Shown in pieces: positions 9,041 to 20,950 of a DNA stretch of 64,000 nt. The notes under the pieces are model-generated. The model was not told the origin of the DNA. It saw only the letters and a program-made list of their open reading frames with translations, and made no database searches. The DNA comes from Palsa-504 sp963806335 (GTDB taxonomy: Bacteria > Actinomycetota > Actinomycetes > Streptosporangiales > Streptosporangiaceae). Numbering within the stretch: the stretch's first letter is position 1; the number at the start of each line of letters is the position of its first letter. The stretch is from contig CAWDXO010000001.1 of NCBI GenBank assembly GCA_963806335.1, forward strand, positions 1 through 64,000, read 5' to 3'. The position numbers and the translations under genes are program-made.

Positions 9041-11778
9041 GTGAGCTCCGAACGTGAGCGCGTGGCAGGATTCGGCAAGCTCGAGAACGGGCTTCGCCAG
9101 GCTGGCGACTGGTACCGATGGGGACCTTACGTCAGCGAACGGCAGTGGGGGACGGTCCGGGAGGACTACAGCGCCGACGGTGAGGCGTGGGACTATCTGC
9201 CGCACGACCATGCCAGATCCCGTGCCTACCGGTGGGGTGAGGACAGCCTGGCCGGCTTCTGTGACGTGGAGCAGCGGCTGTGCCTGGGCCTAGCGCTGTG
9301 GAACGGACACGATCCGATCCTGAAGGAGCGTGCCTTCGGGCTGACCGGGGCTCAGGGCAATCACGGCGAGGACGTCAAGGAGTACTGGTGGTATCTCGAT
9401 GCGGTACCGAGCCATGCCTGGAACCGCTGGCGCTATCACTATCCGCAGGGCCCGTTTCCCTATCAAGACCTGATAGACGTGAATGGTTCACGCAACAAGT
9501 TCCAGCCCGAATACGAGCTCATCGACACCGGGATATTCGACAGTAACCGCTACTGGGTCGTCGAGGCTCACTACGCCAAGGCCGATCCCGACGACCTGCT
9601 GATGGCGATCACGGTGACCAACGCGGGGCCGGACACCGAGACCCTGCACGTCTTGCCGACCGCCTGGTTCCGCAACACCTGGTCCTGGGACTACGACTCC
9701 CCCAAGCCGGCTCTCGGCGCGGCCGAGGCCGGTCCGCCCGACACGGCGGCGGTCAGCATCCAGCATCCGTTCCTCGGTGAACTCGAACTGACCGCGGATG
9801 CCGGGCCGGACGGGGCGGTGCCGCAGGTGCTGTTCTGTGAGAACGAGACCAACCTGGCGCGGCTGTACGGCGTGGAGCCGGGCACGCCGTACCCGAAGGA
9901 CGGCATCAACGACCATGTGGTCAGCGGGGCGGCCAGCGTCAATCCCGGCCGCACTGGCACCAAGTGCGCCTTCTGGTACCAGGTCACCGTTCCGGCTGGC
10001 CAGACGGTCGAGCTGCGGGTGCGACTGCAGCCGGCCGCGCGGAAAGCGGCAAGCGGAGGCACGGCCGTCCCGTTCGGCACCCAGTTTGACCAGGTGATGT
10101 CGGAACGGCGGGCCGAGGCCGACGAGTTCTACGACGAGTTGACGCCCCGCGACGCGAGCGCTGACGAGGCGATGGTGATGCGCCAGGCGTTCGCCGGGAT
10201 GCTGTGGAGCAAGCAGCTGTTCTACTACGACGTAAAACGCTGGCTGGACGGCGACCCGACCCAGCCGACGCCGCCGGCGCAGCGGCTGACCGGGCGCAAC
10301 TCCCACTGGCGTAACTTCGATGCCTTCGACATCATGTCGATGCCGGACAAGTGGGAGTATCCCTGGTTCGCCGCGTGGGACCTGGCCTTCCACTGCGTGG
10401 CGCTGGCCCATGTGGACCCGGCGTTCGCCAAGTACCAGCTGATCTTGCTGTGCCGTGAGTGGTTCCAGCACCCGGACGGGGCGCTGCCCGCCTACGAGTG
10501 GGATTTTTCGGACGTCAACCCGCCGGTGCAGGCGTGGGCGGCGCTCGAGGTGTTTGCCATCGACGGGGGCCGCGACCTGGACTTCCTCAGCCGGGTCTTC
10601 GACAAGCTGCTGGTCAACTTCACCTGGTGGGTCAACCTGGAGGACGCTGGGGGCAACAACGTGTTCGAGGGCGGCTTCCTCGGCCTGGACAACATCGGCC
10701 CGCTCGACCGCTCGCACCTGCCCGTCGGCGGCACCCTGGAGCAGTCCGACGCCACCGGCTGGATGGGTACTTACGCGATCTCCATGATGGCCATCGCTGC
10801 CGTCCTGAACCGGTCCAGGCAGCGGCCAGCGTCGGATCTTGTGCTCAAGTTCATGGAGCACTTCGCCGGCATCCGCGACGCCCTGGCCAGCCAGGGCCTG
10901 TGGGACGAGGCCGACGGGCTCTACTACGACAGGATCGTGACACCGTCCGGGGAGCAGGTGCCGGTGAAGGTCCGGTCGATGGTCGGCATCATCCCGGCCC
11001 TTGCGGCCGTGGTCATCGAGGAAGATGATCTCCGGCAAGCGCTCGTCCTGGGCAAGCAGTTCGCGAGCCTGCTCGGTGCTGAAGGTATCGCCGACCCCGG
11101 CAAGCTTCGAGAAACCGGCCAGCTGCGCGGGCAGCCGGGCGACCAGCGGTTGCTGCTCAGCCTGGCCGGCCCGGCCCGGCTGGAGCGGCTGTTCGCCAAG
11201 CTGTTCGACGAGTCCGAGTTCTTGTCCCCGCACGGCCTGCGGGCCCTGTCCGCCTATCACCGCGAGCATCCCTACGTTATCGACGTCGAAGGCGTCCAGG
11301 CCAGCATTGACTACGAGCCGGCCGAATCCACCACGGCCATGTTCGGCGGGAACTCTAACTGGCGCGGCCCGATCTGGTTCCCGCTGAACTACCTGATCAT
11401 CAGCTCCCTGGAGCGGTACCACCGGTTCTTCGGCGACGAGGTCACCGTCGAATACCCGACCGGGTCGGGCAAGCAGCTAACGCTGGACAAGATCGCCGCC
11501 GACCTGCAGGACCGGCTCATCTCGATCTTCACGCAGGGCCCCGACGGCCGACGGCCCTGCTTCGGCGGGACCGAGCTCATGCAAACCAATCCGGCGTGGC
11601 ACGACAACCTGATCTTCAGCGAGTACTTCCACGGCGACAACGGCGCCGCGATCGGCGCTTTCCACCAGACTGGCTGGACCGGGGTGATCGCCGACATGAT
11701 CCGCCGCCGTCACGGCGAGGTCCTCGCGATCGGCGACGTGCTCCGGCGCATTGCCGCTGACCACCCGGAGACCCCGTC

Positions 11779-11782
<4 letters not shown>
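9041..11782 (+). CDS. glucosidase, GH63/MGH1-like (alpha/alpha six-hairpin family)
   Basis: The product is 913 aa from GTG 9041, which has AGAGGAG ending 5-6 bases upstream; an in-frame ATG at 9020 lacks such a site. It is rich in W, Y and acidic residues typical of sugar binding (WYRWGPYVSERQWGTVREDY, WYLDAVPSHAWNRWRY, FEGGFLGLDNIGPLD). The last third resembles the mannosyl-oligosaccharide glucosidase/mannosylglycerate hydrolase (alpha/alpha)6 barrel (WRGPIWFPLNYLI). There is no signal peptide, so it should act in the cytoplasm on an alpha-glucan or glucosyl oligosaccharide. It overlaps glgX by 4 bp (ATGA), implying translational coupling and a shared role in glycogen/maltodextrin turnover. 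Exact substrate unknown. Confidence 0.85.
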
Positions 11783-13923
<2,141 letters not shown>

Positions 13924-13937
13924 TCGTAACGTCCGCA

Positions 13938-15467
13938 TCAGCGGGCCGCAGCCCACGTCGCGGGCACGTCAGCGCCCCCCTCCTCGGTGATCCGTGAGCC
14001 GAAGCGGAGCAAGGCCGGCTGCGGCGAGATTTTCCCCGCGATCAGGGCCTCGCCCTGGCCAAATATAATCGAGCGCTCGATCAGGTCCGGCGGGACAAAC
14101 GAGAAGGCGGCCTGCGTGAAGGCCGCGTCCGCGAGCGAGTTCAGCCGCATCAGGACGAGGTTGTCGGCCTGGGAGAGGACGTTCGGGGCGATCTTCTGCG
14201 GGCGCTGCGTCGATACAAGCAGGTAGAGCCCGAACTTGCGGCCCTCGGCGGCGATCCGGATGGCGTGCTCGGCGGCCACCGCGACCAGCTGGTTTGGCGG
14301 CTCGGCGGGGCAGACATTGTGCGCCTCGTCGATCACGATCAGTACCGGCTTGCGCTCTTGCCGCCGTTGCCACAAGCTGCCCAGCACCGCCCCGGCCACG
14401 AGCGACTGCTCCTCGCGCGTCGGCAGCGAGCCGATGTCAACGACGACGCAGCGGTTGTCCTGATCGTGGACCGCGTCGAGGACCGAACCGGGCTCGCCAC
14501 GCGCCCACACGGCATAGCGGTCGGCGCCCAGGTTGCTGAGGCGCAAGCCCAGGCGGCGCTCCTCGGGGCTCTCACTTTCGGCCAGTGTCCCGAGCGCGAG
14601 CGGGTTCCCGGCGAGCAACCTGGCCAGCGTGGCATACTCCTCGCGGTCCTCGATCGGGTCCAGGTGGAGCAGGGCCGCCTGCATGGCCGGATCGACCTCG
14701 GCCGCGTGCAGCCGCAGTCTGCGCCCTCCCGGGGCGCCCGCGGAATGGACGGCGACCCCGTGCGCTGCCCGCTGGTAGCGGTCGGCCAGGGCCGGATCGG
14801 CGCCGCTGCGCACCTCTGACAGGCGGACGAAGTCTGAGTTCGGATCGATAACCACGATGCGCAGGTCCGTCTCCGTCAGCAGTCGCTCAAGGATCACCCC
14901 CAGCGAGTAAGTCTTGCCCGATCCTGACTGGCCGCAAAGGAACGTGTGCCGGTCGAAGCCGCGGGCGTCCGCCACGGCGGGCACGCCGGCGACCAGCGCG
15001 AGCTCGCCCAACGGCAGCTTCGCGTAGCGCTGCTCGCTGCGCTGGAGCCAGGCTTGCACCTCGGCCCCGGTGGCGGGCCGGGCCAGCGCATCGTGGAACG
15101 GCGCCGAGTCGCCTTCCAGGATGGCGCCTTCGCCGCGGGCGTACCGGATCAGCATCTGGGTCCGGGTCTCGGCAGCGCCCTCGGTGTGAGTGGGCAGCAT
15201 CAATTCGGTGCTGAGCTGATCAAGCTCGAGGCTGAGAACCTGACCAAAGCGTGAAACGCCGTTATCTTCCAATACGACATATCCGCCGACCTGCAATTGC
15301 AGGCCGTGCAGCGAGGCCTGAAAAGAGAACCGGCGTCCGTCAACCGAGATGGCGAGCGGAAGGACGGCGGCTTCGAGGTTCCGCCGCGCCTCGCGGAAGC
15401 TCTTCAGTTGAGCGCCGAGACCGGACTCCATGGTCATAGCAGGACTGTTGCTAATATCTTTCGACAT
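13938..15467 (-). CDS. HerA-like (DUF87) ATP-binding protein
   Basis: The product is 509 aa from ATG 15467, which has a perfect AGGAGG 5 bases upstream on the minus strand; the longer open frame to 15572 is not needed. A beta-rich N-terminal HAS-barrel-like part (about 35-115) is followed by Walker A GQSGSGKT (179-186), Walker B VLIVIDEAH (375-383) and STQRP (419-423), the HerA/FtsK-like arrangement. Such proteins are hexameric DNA-translocating ATPases or, in bacteria, uncharacterised DUF87 ATPases. No NurA nuclease, Sir2 or DUF4297 partner is nearby, so repair or defence is unproven. The start overlaps the end of the DedA-like gene by 34 bp, so the two are probably co-transcribed. Confidence 0.88.
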   Translation of the reverse strand: MSKDISNSPAMTMESGLGAQLKSFREARRNLEAAVLPLAISVDGRRFSFQASLHGLQLQVGGYVVLEDNGVSRFGQVLSLELDQLSTELMLPTHTEGAAETRTQMLIRYARGEGAILEGDSAPFHDALARPATGAEVQAWLQRSEQRYAKLPLGELALVAGVPAVADARGFDRHTFLCGQSGSGKTYSLGVILERLLTETDLRIVVIDPNSDFVRLSEVRSGADPALADRYQRAAHGVAVHSAGAPGGRRLRLHAAEVDPAMQAALLHLDPIEDREEYATLARLLAGNPLALGTLAESESPEERRLGLRLSNLGADRYAVWARGEPGSVLDAVHDQDNRCVVVDIGSLPTREEQSLVAGAVLGSLWQRRQERKPVLIVIDEAHNVCPAEPPNQLVAVAAEHAIRIAAEGRKFGLYLLVSTQRPQKIAPNVLSQADNLVLMRLNSLADAAFTQAAFSFVPPDLIERSIIFGQGEALIAGKISPQPALLRFGSRITEEGGADVPATWAAAR

Positions 15468-16099
15468 AAAGGCCTCCTGAGCCCGTTCCATGACCGCCAA
15501 GGGTCGGTTCTCGTCATGCCCTTTAAAGCAGGGTCCTGCGCGACGGATTGTCCTGACCGCGCATTGCGCCACCGTGAGTACGCCACCCTGATACCTAGTC
15601 CAACGGCGACGACCACGAGCACCCCCAGCACGGCCTTCGCGCCGGCGTTCCCGATGCGCTCCGCGACATCCGCGCCCAGGAAATACGAAAGCCCGACGTA
15701 CATCCCGATCCAGCCGGCGCCAGCGACCAGCGCGCCCACCAGGAACACCCAGAATCGCACCCGGAAAATCCCCGACACAAAGGCCGGCATCGTCACCGAG
15801 GCCACGAAGTTATGCCGGCCGAAAACACGATCACCCTTTGCCAGCAGCTTCCCGCGTGATTTCTCAAGGCGGCCACGGTGGTCAAGCAGCCAGCGTCCCT
15901 TAACGATACCGACCTCGTACCCGGCCACCGAGCCGAGCATCCAGGCCGCCATCGCCGTCGCCAGCACGGTCCACACGTTCAGCCGGCCTTCTCCCGCCAG
16001 CGTGCCCGCTCCGATCAGCGACGCATCACCCAGGCCCGGTATGCCGAAACCCATGACCGCGACGCACACGAACAAGACGATGTATTCGGAGAGATTCAC
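15434..16099 (-). CDS. DedA/VTT (SNARE-associated) family membrane protein
   Basis: The product is 221 aa from GTG 16099. Hydrophobic segments lie at about 5-30, 42-62, 100-150 and 165-190. The segment MPAFVSGIFRVRFWVFLVG fits the DedA pattern of a re-entrant helix with a conserved Arg before the next membrane helix. DedA proteins are linked to lipid carrier recycling and envelope homeostasis. The last ~35 residues are polar and overlap the HerA-like gene in another frame, so the true C-terminus may be a little shorter if a base is wrong. Confidence 0.82.
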   Translation of the reverse strand: MNLSEYIVLFVCVAVMGFGIPGLGDASLIGAGTLAGEGRLNVWTVLATAMAAWMLGSVAGYEVGIVKGRWLLDHRGRLEKSRGKLLAKGDRVFGRHNFVASVTMPAFVSGIFRVRFWVFLVGALVAGAGWIGMYVGLSYFLGADVAERIGNAGAKAVLGVLVVVAVGLGIRVAYSRWRNARSGQSVAQDPALKGMTRTDPWRSWNGLRRPLCRKILATVLL

Positions 16100-16371
16100 G
16101 GTTGCGCCCTGTGGCCCGCCGAGATCCGGTCGGCCGCCGATGGCAGGCGGATGCCGCGCAGCACGCCGGGGTCCAGGCTGGCCGGTGAGACCCCTGGGAA
16201 AGCCATGACCAATCTCCGTCCGCCGCGTCTCACGTCGATCCTTGATGCGGCACCGGCCTGAGGCATCACCCGTGCCGGGTGACCTGCTCGTCAGGCGCTG
16301 CGGGCAGCCCTCCGAGGTAAGGCGTGGCCTGATCTATCAGCCGGAGGAAGGCGTCCCGGCGCGGGTCGCGG

Positions 16372-16791
16372 TCAACGGTTGACGTCAGGCTCGCTGACGT
16401 AGCGCTGGTACGCCTTCTCCAGCGCGGGCGAGCCTGGCGGTTCCATGTAGTCACGGACCGTGCTGAGCTGAAACTCGCAGAAATCTAGCGCTTCCTGCTC
16501 TTCGGCACGCAGTTTCCGGAGGCGGGATTGCTGAACGGCGTGGCGGGCGGTGTCCACCTGGCCGAGCGCCTCATGCACAGCGCGGCGAATCGTGATGTTC
16601 AGTACGCGCATCTGATCATCGCTGATGAATCCCGCTCCGCTGCCCGGATTATCCGGGTCGAACGCCCGACCGCCGTGGAACGTCTCCAGCGCGTTACGGA
16701 CCGCCTGCGTCACGACCCAGGTCCGGAACTGCTCATAGTTAGTCTTCCCGGCGACGCACTCGATGCGGGCCAGCAGGTCGGCGGTGGTCAT
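16372..16791 (-). CDS. conserved hypothetical protein, C-terminus probably frameshifted
   Basis: The product is 139 aa as written, helical and charged, with no membrane segment or known motif (begins MTTADLLARIECVAG, ends SEPDVNR). On the same strand in the next frame, 16266-16380 encodes a natural-looking tail (DPRRDAFLRLIDQATPYLGG). Dropping one T at the CGTTGACC stop region near 16379 would join the two into a protein of about 174 aa ending at 16266. Its leader (16792-16996) shares a repeat and palindrome with the glycosyltransferase gene at 27762, so the two may be co-regulated. Function unknown. Confidence 0.6.
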   Translation of the reverse strand: MTTADLLARIECVAGKTNYEQFRTWVVTQAVRNALETFHGGRAFDPDNPGSGAGFISDDQMRVLNITIRRAVHEALGQVDTARHAVQQSRLRKLRAEEQEALDFCEFQLSTVRDYMEPPGSPALEKAYQRYVSEPDVNR

Positions 16792-16851
16792 GAGGTGCTC
16801 GTTTCTCCGAAGCTTCCGGTCTGCTGCCCTGCCGCTCAGCAGCCTGGCGAG

Positions 16852-16899
16852 GCGCGCCCCGCAGGCCCGGGGGGTATCCGGCGGGGCGCGCTCTCGGGC
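16852..16899 (-). repeat. leader hairpin repeat, copy A
   Basis: GCGCGCCCCGC (16852-16862) pairs perfectly with GCGGGGCGCGC (16881-16891), an 11-bp stem with an 18-base loop. The right arm plus tail, 16878-16899 (22 bp), is identical to 27911-27932 and 20/22 identical to 27849-27870. It lies 60 bp before ATG 16791 on the minus strand. As it precedes genes on both sides it is unlikely to be a terminator; a structured leader or mobile small repeat fits better. Confidence 0.7.
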
Positions 16900-16980
16900 G
16901 CATTCCCGGGCGGCCTAGACGGCACGGCACCGGAGGGAGCCAGGTCGATAATCCACGATGAACCTGGCCTTCGCCTGAAA

Positions 16981-16996
16981 GTTACCTCCAGGTAAC
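16981..16996. promoter_or_regulatory. palindrome GTTACCT-CC-AGGTAAC
   Basis: A perfect 7-bp inverted repeat with a 2-bp centre, in the gap between the divergent genes starting at 16791 (minus) and 17160 (plus). Near-matches occur at 20735-20750 and 28016-28031, each upstream of another gene. The size and symmetry fit a TetR/GntR-class dimer site; the binding protein is unknown. Confidence 0.55.
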
Positions 16997-17159
16997 CTCA
17001 CTGCGGCTTCTCAGCGTGTCCCGACGGCGGAATGATTCGCCGAGGACTCCAGCAAGCGGACCGGGAACCATAGCGGGCGGGCCGGTAGCCGCGAATGGCT
17101 TGACGCTAAGCTTCAGAAGATCACGAGACGGCAAACCGTTCTGAGGACTGCCTGGGGGC

Positions 17160-19438
17160 ATGAGCGACAGCGACACGCGTGAGCGAGCCGTCGGTGCGAA
17201 CCGCGCGGGCGGCCCGGTACTCGATCTTGTCGCGGCGAAGCTTCTGCGTCCGATAGCGCGGCCGGGGACCGTGCGCCGTCCCGCTTTGGTCGAGCGGCTC
17301 GCGAATGGGGATGCTCAGCGGATCGTCTCGCTAGTCGCACCGCCGGGCTACGGGAAAACCACGCTGCTGGGGCAGTGGGCCGAACGCAACGGCCAGGCCT
17401 TCGCCTGGGTGTCGGTAGACAGCGGAGACAACGACCCGAAGGTCCTGTTCAGCTACGTCGCCGAAGCACTGGATGCGGTCGAGCCGATCAGTGGGCGGGT
17501 ATTCGATGCGCTGGCCTCGCCAGGGAGTTCGGTAATCGGGTCAGTGGTGCCGCGGCTGGGGTCGGCGTTCGGGTCGATGACCTCGCCGGTGGTGCTGGTC
17601 CTGGACGACGTGCACGCGCTGCGCAATTCCGAATGCCGGGCGGCGCTGTCGGTGCTGGCCGACCATGTACCGGCCGGTTCGCGGCTGGTGCTGGCGGGCC
17701 GGGCCGAGCCGCCGCTGCAGATCGCGCGGCTGCGGGCCGAAGGCCGGATCCTGGAAATCGGCCCCGACGATCTGTCACTCACCTGTGCGGAGGCAGCGGC
17801 GCTGCTGCGCGATGCCGGCGTGGCCCTGGGTGCGGAGGAGGTGGCGGAGCTGCACCGGCGGACCGAGGGATGGCCGGCCGGACTGTACCTCGCGGCGCTC
17901 TACCTGCGGGAGGGTGGCTCTGTCGGGAATGCGGCGGTGTCCTTCGGCGGCGATGACCGGCTAGTCAGCGAGTACATGGAGTCGGAGTTCCTGGCCCGGA
18001 TCTCCCAGCGGCAGCGGCTGTTCCTGACCCGGACTGCGGTGCTGGAGCGGATGTCCGGGCCGCTGTGCGAGGCAGTGCTGGACCTGCCCGGGGCGGCCGC
18101 GACCTTGGACGGTCTGGCCCGGTCGAATCTAATGCTCGTACCGCTGGACGAGAGCGGGCAGTGGTACCGCTACCATCACCTGTTCCGCGACATGCTGCTG
18201 GCGGAACTGGAACGCCTGGAGCCAGGCCTAATGCCGGTCGCTACGGCGCCGCGCGGCCGGCTGGTGCCTGGACAACGACCTGGCCGAGGAGGCGCTGGAG
18301 TACTCCATCGCCGCCGGGGACGTCGACACCGCCGCCCGCCTCGTAGAGAAACTGGGGGTACCGGCCCACCGGCAAGGCCGGTTCACCAGCATCCAGAGGT
18401 GGTTCCAGTGGCTGGAAGCTCGGGGCGGAATGGAAGGACATCCGATGGCCGCCGTGCTGGCCGCGCTCTTTTCGGCGATGACGGGGCGTCCAGTCGAGGC
18501 CGAGCGATGGGCTGACGTGGTCGATCGCTGGCAGTACGGGAATGCGACGCCGCGCGATGCGCCCTACGCCGAGGCATACGCCGCCATCCTCCGGGCACTC
18601 ATGTGCCGACGTGGGATCCAGCAGGTACGCGCCGATGCCGATGAGGCCGTACGGAGATGCGCGGCGCAGGGAATCGTGACGCCTGCGCCAGCGCTCTACC
18701 AGGGGCTCGCCCGCATCCTGTCCGGTGACCTCGATGGTGGCGACGCATCCTTCGAGGACGCCATCGGCCCCGGTGAGCAAGCCGGCGCATACGAGACTCT
18801 CGCGGTCACGCTGTGCGAACGGTCACTGGTGGCGATGGCACGCAGCCAGTGGAGCCGGGCCGAGGTCCTGGCCGATCAAGCCCGCGCCGTGTTGCGCCAG
18901 GTCGGGGTCGACGAGAGCTACGCGACGCCCTTGATCTGCGCGGCACAAGCCCGCACGGCTCTGCGCCGGGGCGATGTCCCGGCGGCGCAAAAGGAACTCG
19001 TCAGCGCTCAGCGCCTGCGGCATCTGCTGACCTACGCCATGCCCCAGCTTGCTGTTCAGGCCCGGATCGAGCTCGCCCGCGTCCACCTCGACGCTCGGCG
19101 ACCTGGCCGGGGCCAGGACGCTGATGCGCGAGATCGATGATCTGCTCCGGCGGCGGCCCGACCTGGGCACGCTGACCACCGAGGCCCAGGCGCTGCGAAC
19201 CCGGCTCTCCGCCGAACGCGGCCCCGGCGCCCCCGGCGCATCGGCTCTGACCGCCGCCGAGCTGCGCCTCCTGCCATTGCTCAGCACGCACCTGTCGATC
19301 CCGCAGATCGCCGCAGAGATGTCACTCTCGCCGAACACCGTCAAGTCGCAGGCGTACTCGCTCTACCGGAAGCTGGGAGCCTCAACGCGGAGCCAGGCGG
19401 TCGCCCGGTCCCGGGAGCTGGCGCTCCTGGAGGGGTGA
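17160..19438 (+). pseudogene. MalT-like LuxR regulator interrupted by two +1 frameshifts
   Basis: This is a full-length relative of the truncated gene at 1-1722. It starts at ATG 17160 and has Walker A APPGYGKTT and Walker B VLVLDDVHALR. The frame is lost near 18240: here the 40 bases beginning GTCGCTACGG correspond to 39 beginning GTCCTCCGG in the first copy. It continues in the next frame (DNDLAEEALEYSIAAGDVD onward) and is lost again near 19085, where CTCGACGCTCGGCGAC replaces CTCGCGCTGGGCGAC. The last frame carries an intact LuxR helix-turn-helix (SPNTVKSQAYSLYRKLGAS) to the stop at 19438. Both breaks are single extra bases and the domains are otherwise well kept, so sequencing error or recent inactivation are equally possible. 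Corrected, it would be about 758 aa. Confidence 0.85.
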
Positions 19439-19471
19439 GCAGGCAAACCACTCGTCCGCCCGTGCTCGAAG

Positions 19472-20704
19472 CTACCGGACCGCCAGTCCGGTGACGGCGC
19501 GGCCGATGATCAGGCGCTGGATCTCCGAGGTGCCCTCGAAGATGGTGAAGATCTTCGCGTCCCTGTGCCACCGCTCGACTGGGTAATCCCTGGTGTACCC
19601 GTTCCCGCCGAGGATCTGGATGGCCTGCTCGGTGACCCGGACCGCGGTCTCCCCCGCGACCAGCTTCGACATCGATCCCTCGGCGGCCACGAACGGCTTG
19701 CCGTGGCGGGCCATCCAGGCCGCGCGCCAGGTCAGCAGCCGCGCGGCGTCGACCGAGGCCCGCATGTCGGCGAGCATGAACGCCACGGCCTGGTTCTGGC
19801 CGATGGGCCGGCCGAACTGGACCCGGGTGCGCGAATACTCGGCCGCGTACTCCGCCGCCGCGCGCGCCACGCCGACGGCCATGGCCGCCACGCCGGGCCG
19901 CGATGCCTCGAAGGTCTTCATGGCGGCCTGCTCGCCGCCGCGCTCGCCCTCACGGACCCGGGCCAGCCGCTCCTCGAGCCGGTCCCGGCCCCCCACCACG
20001 CACCGGCCGGGTACTCGGACGTCGGACAGCACGACCTCGGCAGTGTGCGAGGCCCGGATGCCGTGCTTGCGGAACTTCTGCCCCATCGACAGCCCGGCCG
20101 TACCCGGCGGGACGATGAAGCTGGCCTGCCCGCGCGAACCGAGGGACGGGTCCACCGACGCCACCACGACGTGCACGTTGGCGATGCCGCCGTTGGTGAC
20201 CCAGGTCTTGACCCCGTTCAGCACCCACTCATCGGCCGCTGAATCGTAGACCGCGCGCGTCCTGATCGCCCCGACGTCGCTGCCCGCGTCGGGCTCGGAG
20301 GAGCAGAACGCGCCCAGTTTCACCTCGCCTGGCCCGCCGAACATCTGCGGGCACCACTCCCCCACCTGCTCCGGGGTCCCGTTGGCCACCACCGCGACCG
20401 CGGCCAGCGAGCTGCCGGTCAGCGAGAGCCCGATCCCCGCATCCCCCCAGAACAGCTCCTCGAACGCTACCGGGATGCCGAGCCCGGAGGGCTCCAGGTA
20501 CTGCTGCGCGTAGAAGTCCAGCGAGTACAACCCGATCTTGGCCGCTTCCTCGAGCAGCGGCCACGGGGTCTCCTCCCGTTCGTCCCACTCCGCGGCGGCC
20601 GGCCGGATCACCGACACCGCGAACTCATGCAGCCAGTCCCGCGCCTGAACTAGGTCATCGCCCAGCTCAAGCGAGAACGCCCCGCTCCCGCCCACGTCGC
20701 TCAT
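19472..20704 (-). CDS. acyl-CoA dehydrogenase family protein
   Basis: An FAD-dependent flavoprotein that introduces a 2,3-double bond into acyl-CoA thioesters. The product is 410 aa from ATG 20704 (GGAGG upstream; the longer frame to 20842 is not used). Family motifs are present: CSSEPDAGSDVGAIRTRA and WVTNGGIANVHVV in the middle domain, GRPIGQNQAVAFMLADM, and the C-terminal GGNGYTRDYPVERWHRDAK followed by FEGTSEIQRL. Chain-length preference cannot be read. It stands alone, convergent with the LuxR pseudogene and divergent from the membrane protein at 20951. A GTTAC palindrome at 20735-20750, 31 bp before the start, is a likely operator. Confidence 0.93.
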   Translation of the reverse strand: MSDVGGSGAFSLELGDDLVQARDWLHEFAVSVIRPAAAEWDEREETPWPLLEEAAKIGLYSLDFYAQQYLEPSGLGIPVAFEELFWGDAGIGLSLTGSSLAAVAVVANGTPEQVGEWCPQMFGGPGEVKLGAFCSSEPDAGSDVGAIRTRAVYDSAADEWVLNGVKTWVTNGGIANVHVVVASVDPSLGSRGQASFIVPPGTAGLSMGQKFRKHGIRASHTAEVVLSDVRVPGRCVVGGRDRLEERLARVREGERGGEQAAMKTFEASRPGVAAMAVGVARAAAEYAAEYSRTRVQFGRPIGQNQAVAFMLADMRASVDAARLLTWRAAWMARHGKPFVAAEGSMSKLVAGETAVRVTEQAIQILGGNGYTRDYPVERWHRDAKIFTIFEGTSEIQRLIIGRAVTGLAVR

Positions 20705-20734
20705 GTCCGCCTCCGTGCCCCGTCGCCCCGCTAA

Positions 20735-20750
20735 GTTACTCAAAGGTAAC
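20735..20750. promoter_or_regulatory. palindrome GTTAC-N6-GTAAC before the acyl-CoA dehydrogenase
   Basis: GTTACTCAAAGGTAAC. The arms match the palindromes at 16981 and 28016. It lies 31 bp upstream of ATG 20704, where a repressor would block transcription. Fatty-acid regulators of the TetR class commonly use sites of this size; no such regulator gene is adjacent. Confidence 0.5.
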
Positions 20751-20950
20751 ATTGTGGTTCTGGCCGCGGAAAGGCGGCGGCCCGTAGGCCCGTGATCATT
20801 ATCCCGAACGGGCCGGGGATGGCAGCTCAGGATGACCGGCAACGCAGATCCGGGCGAGCGCGGCCGGGCCTCAAGACTTGGCGAGCGCGGCGGTGAAGGG
20901 CGCGGTGAGCTCGGCGTGGGAAGATCAAGCCAATCAGATTGGATGCGCCG

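Noticed and set aside
13938..16791. Anti-phage defence island around the HerA-like ATPase
   Set aside because: No nuclease, Sir2, DUF4297, toxin or restriction gene is nearby; the neighbours are housekeeping enzymes and a DedA protein.
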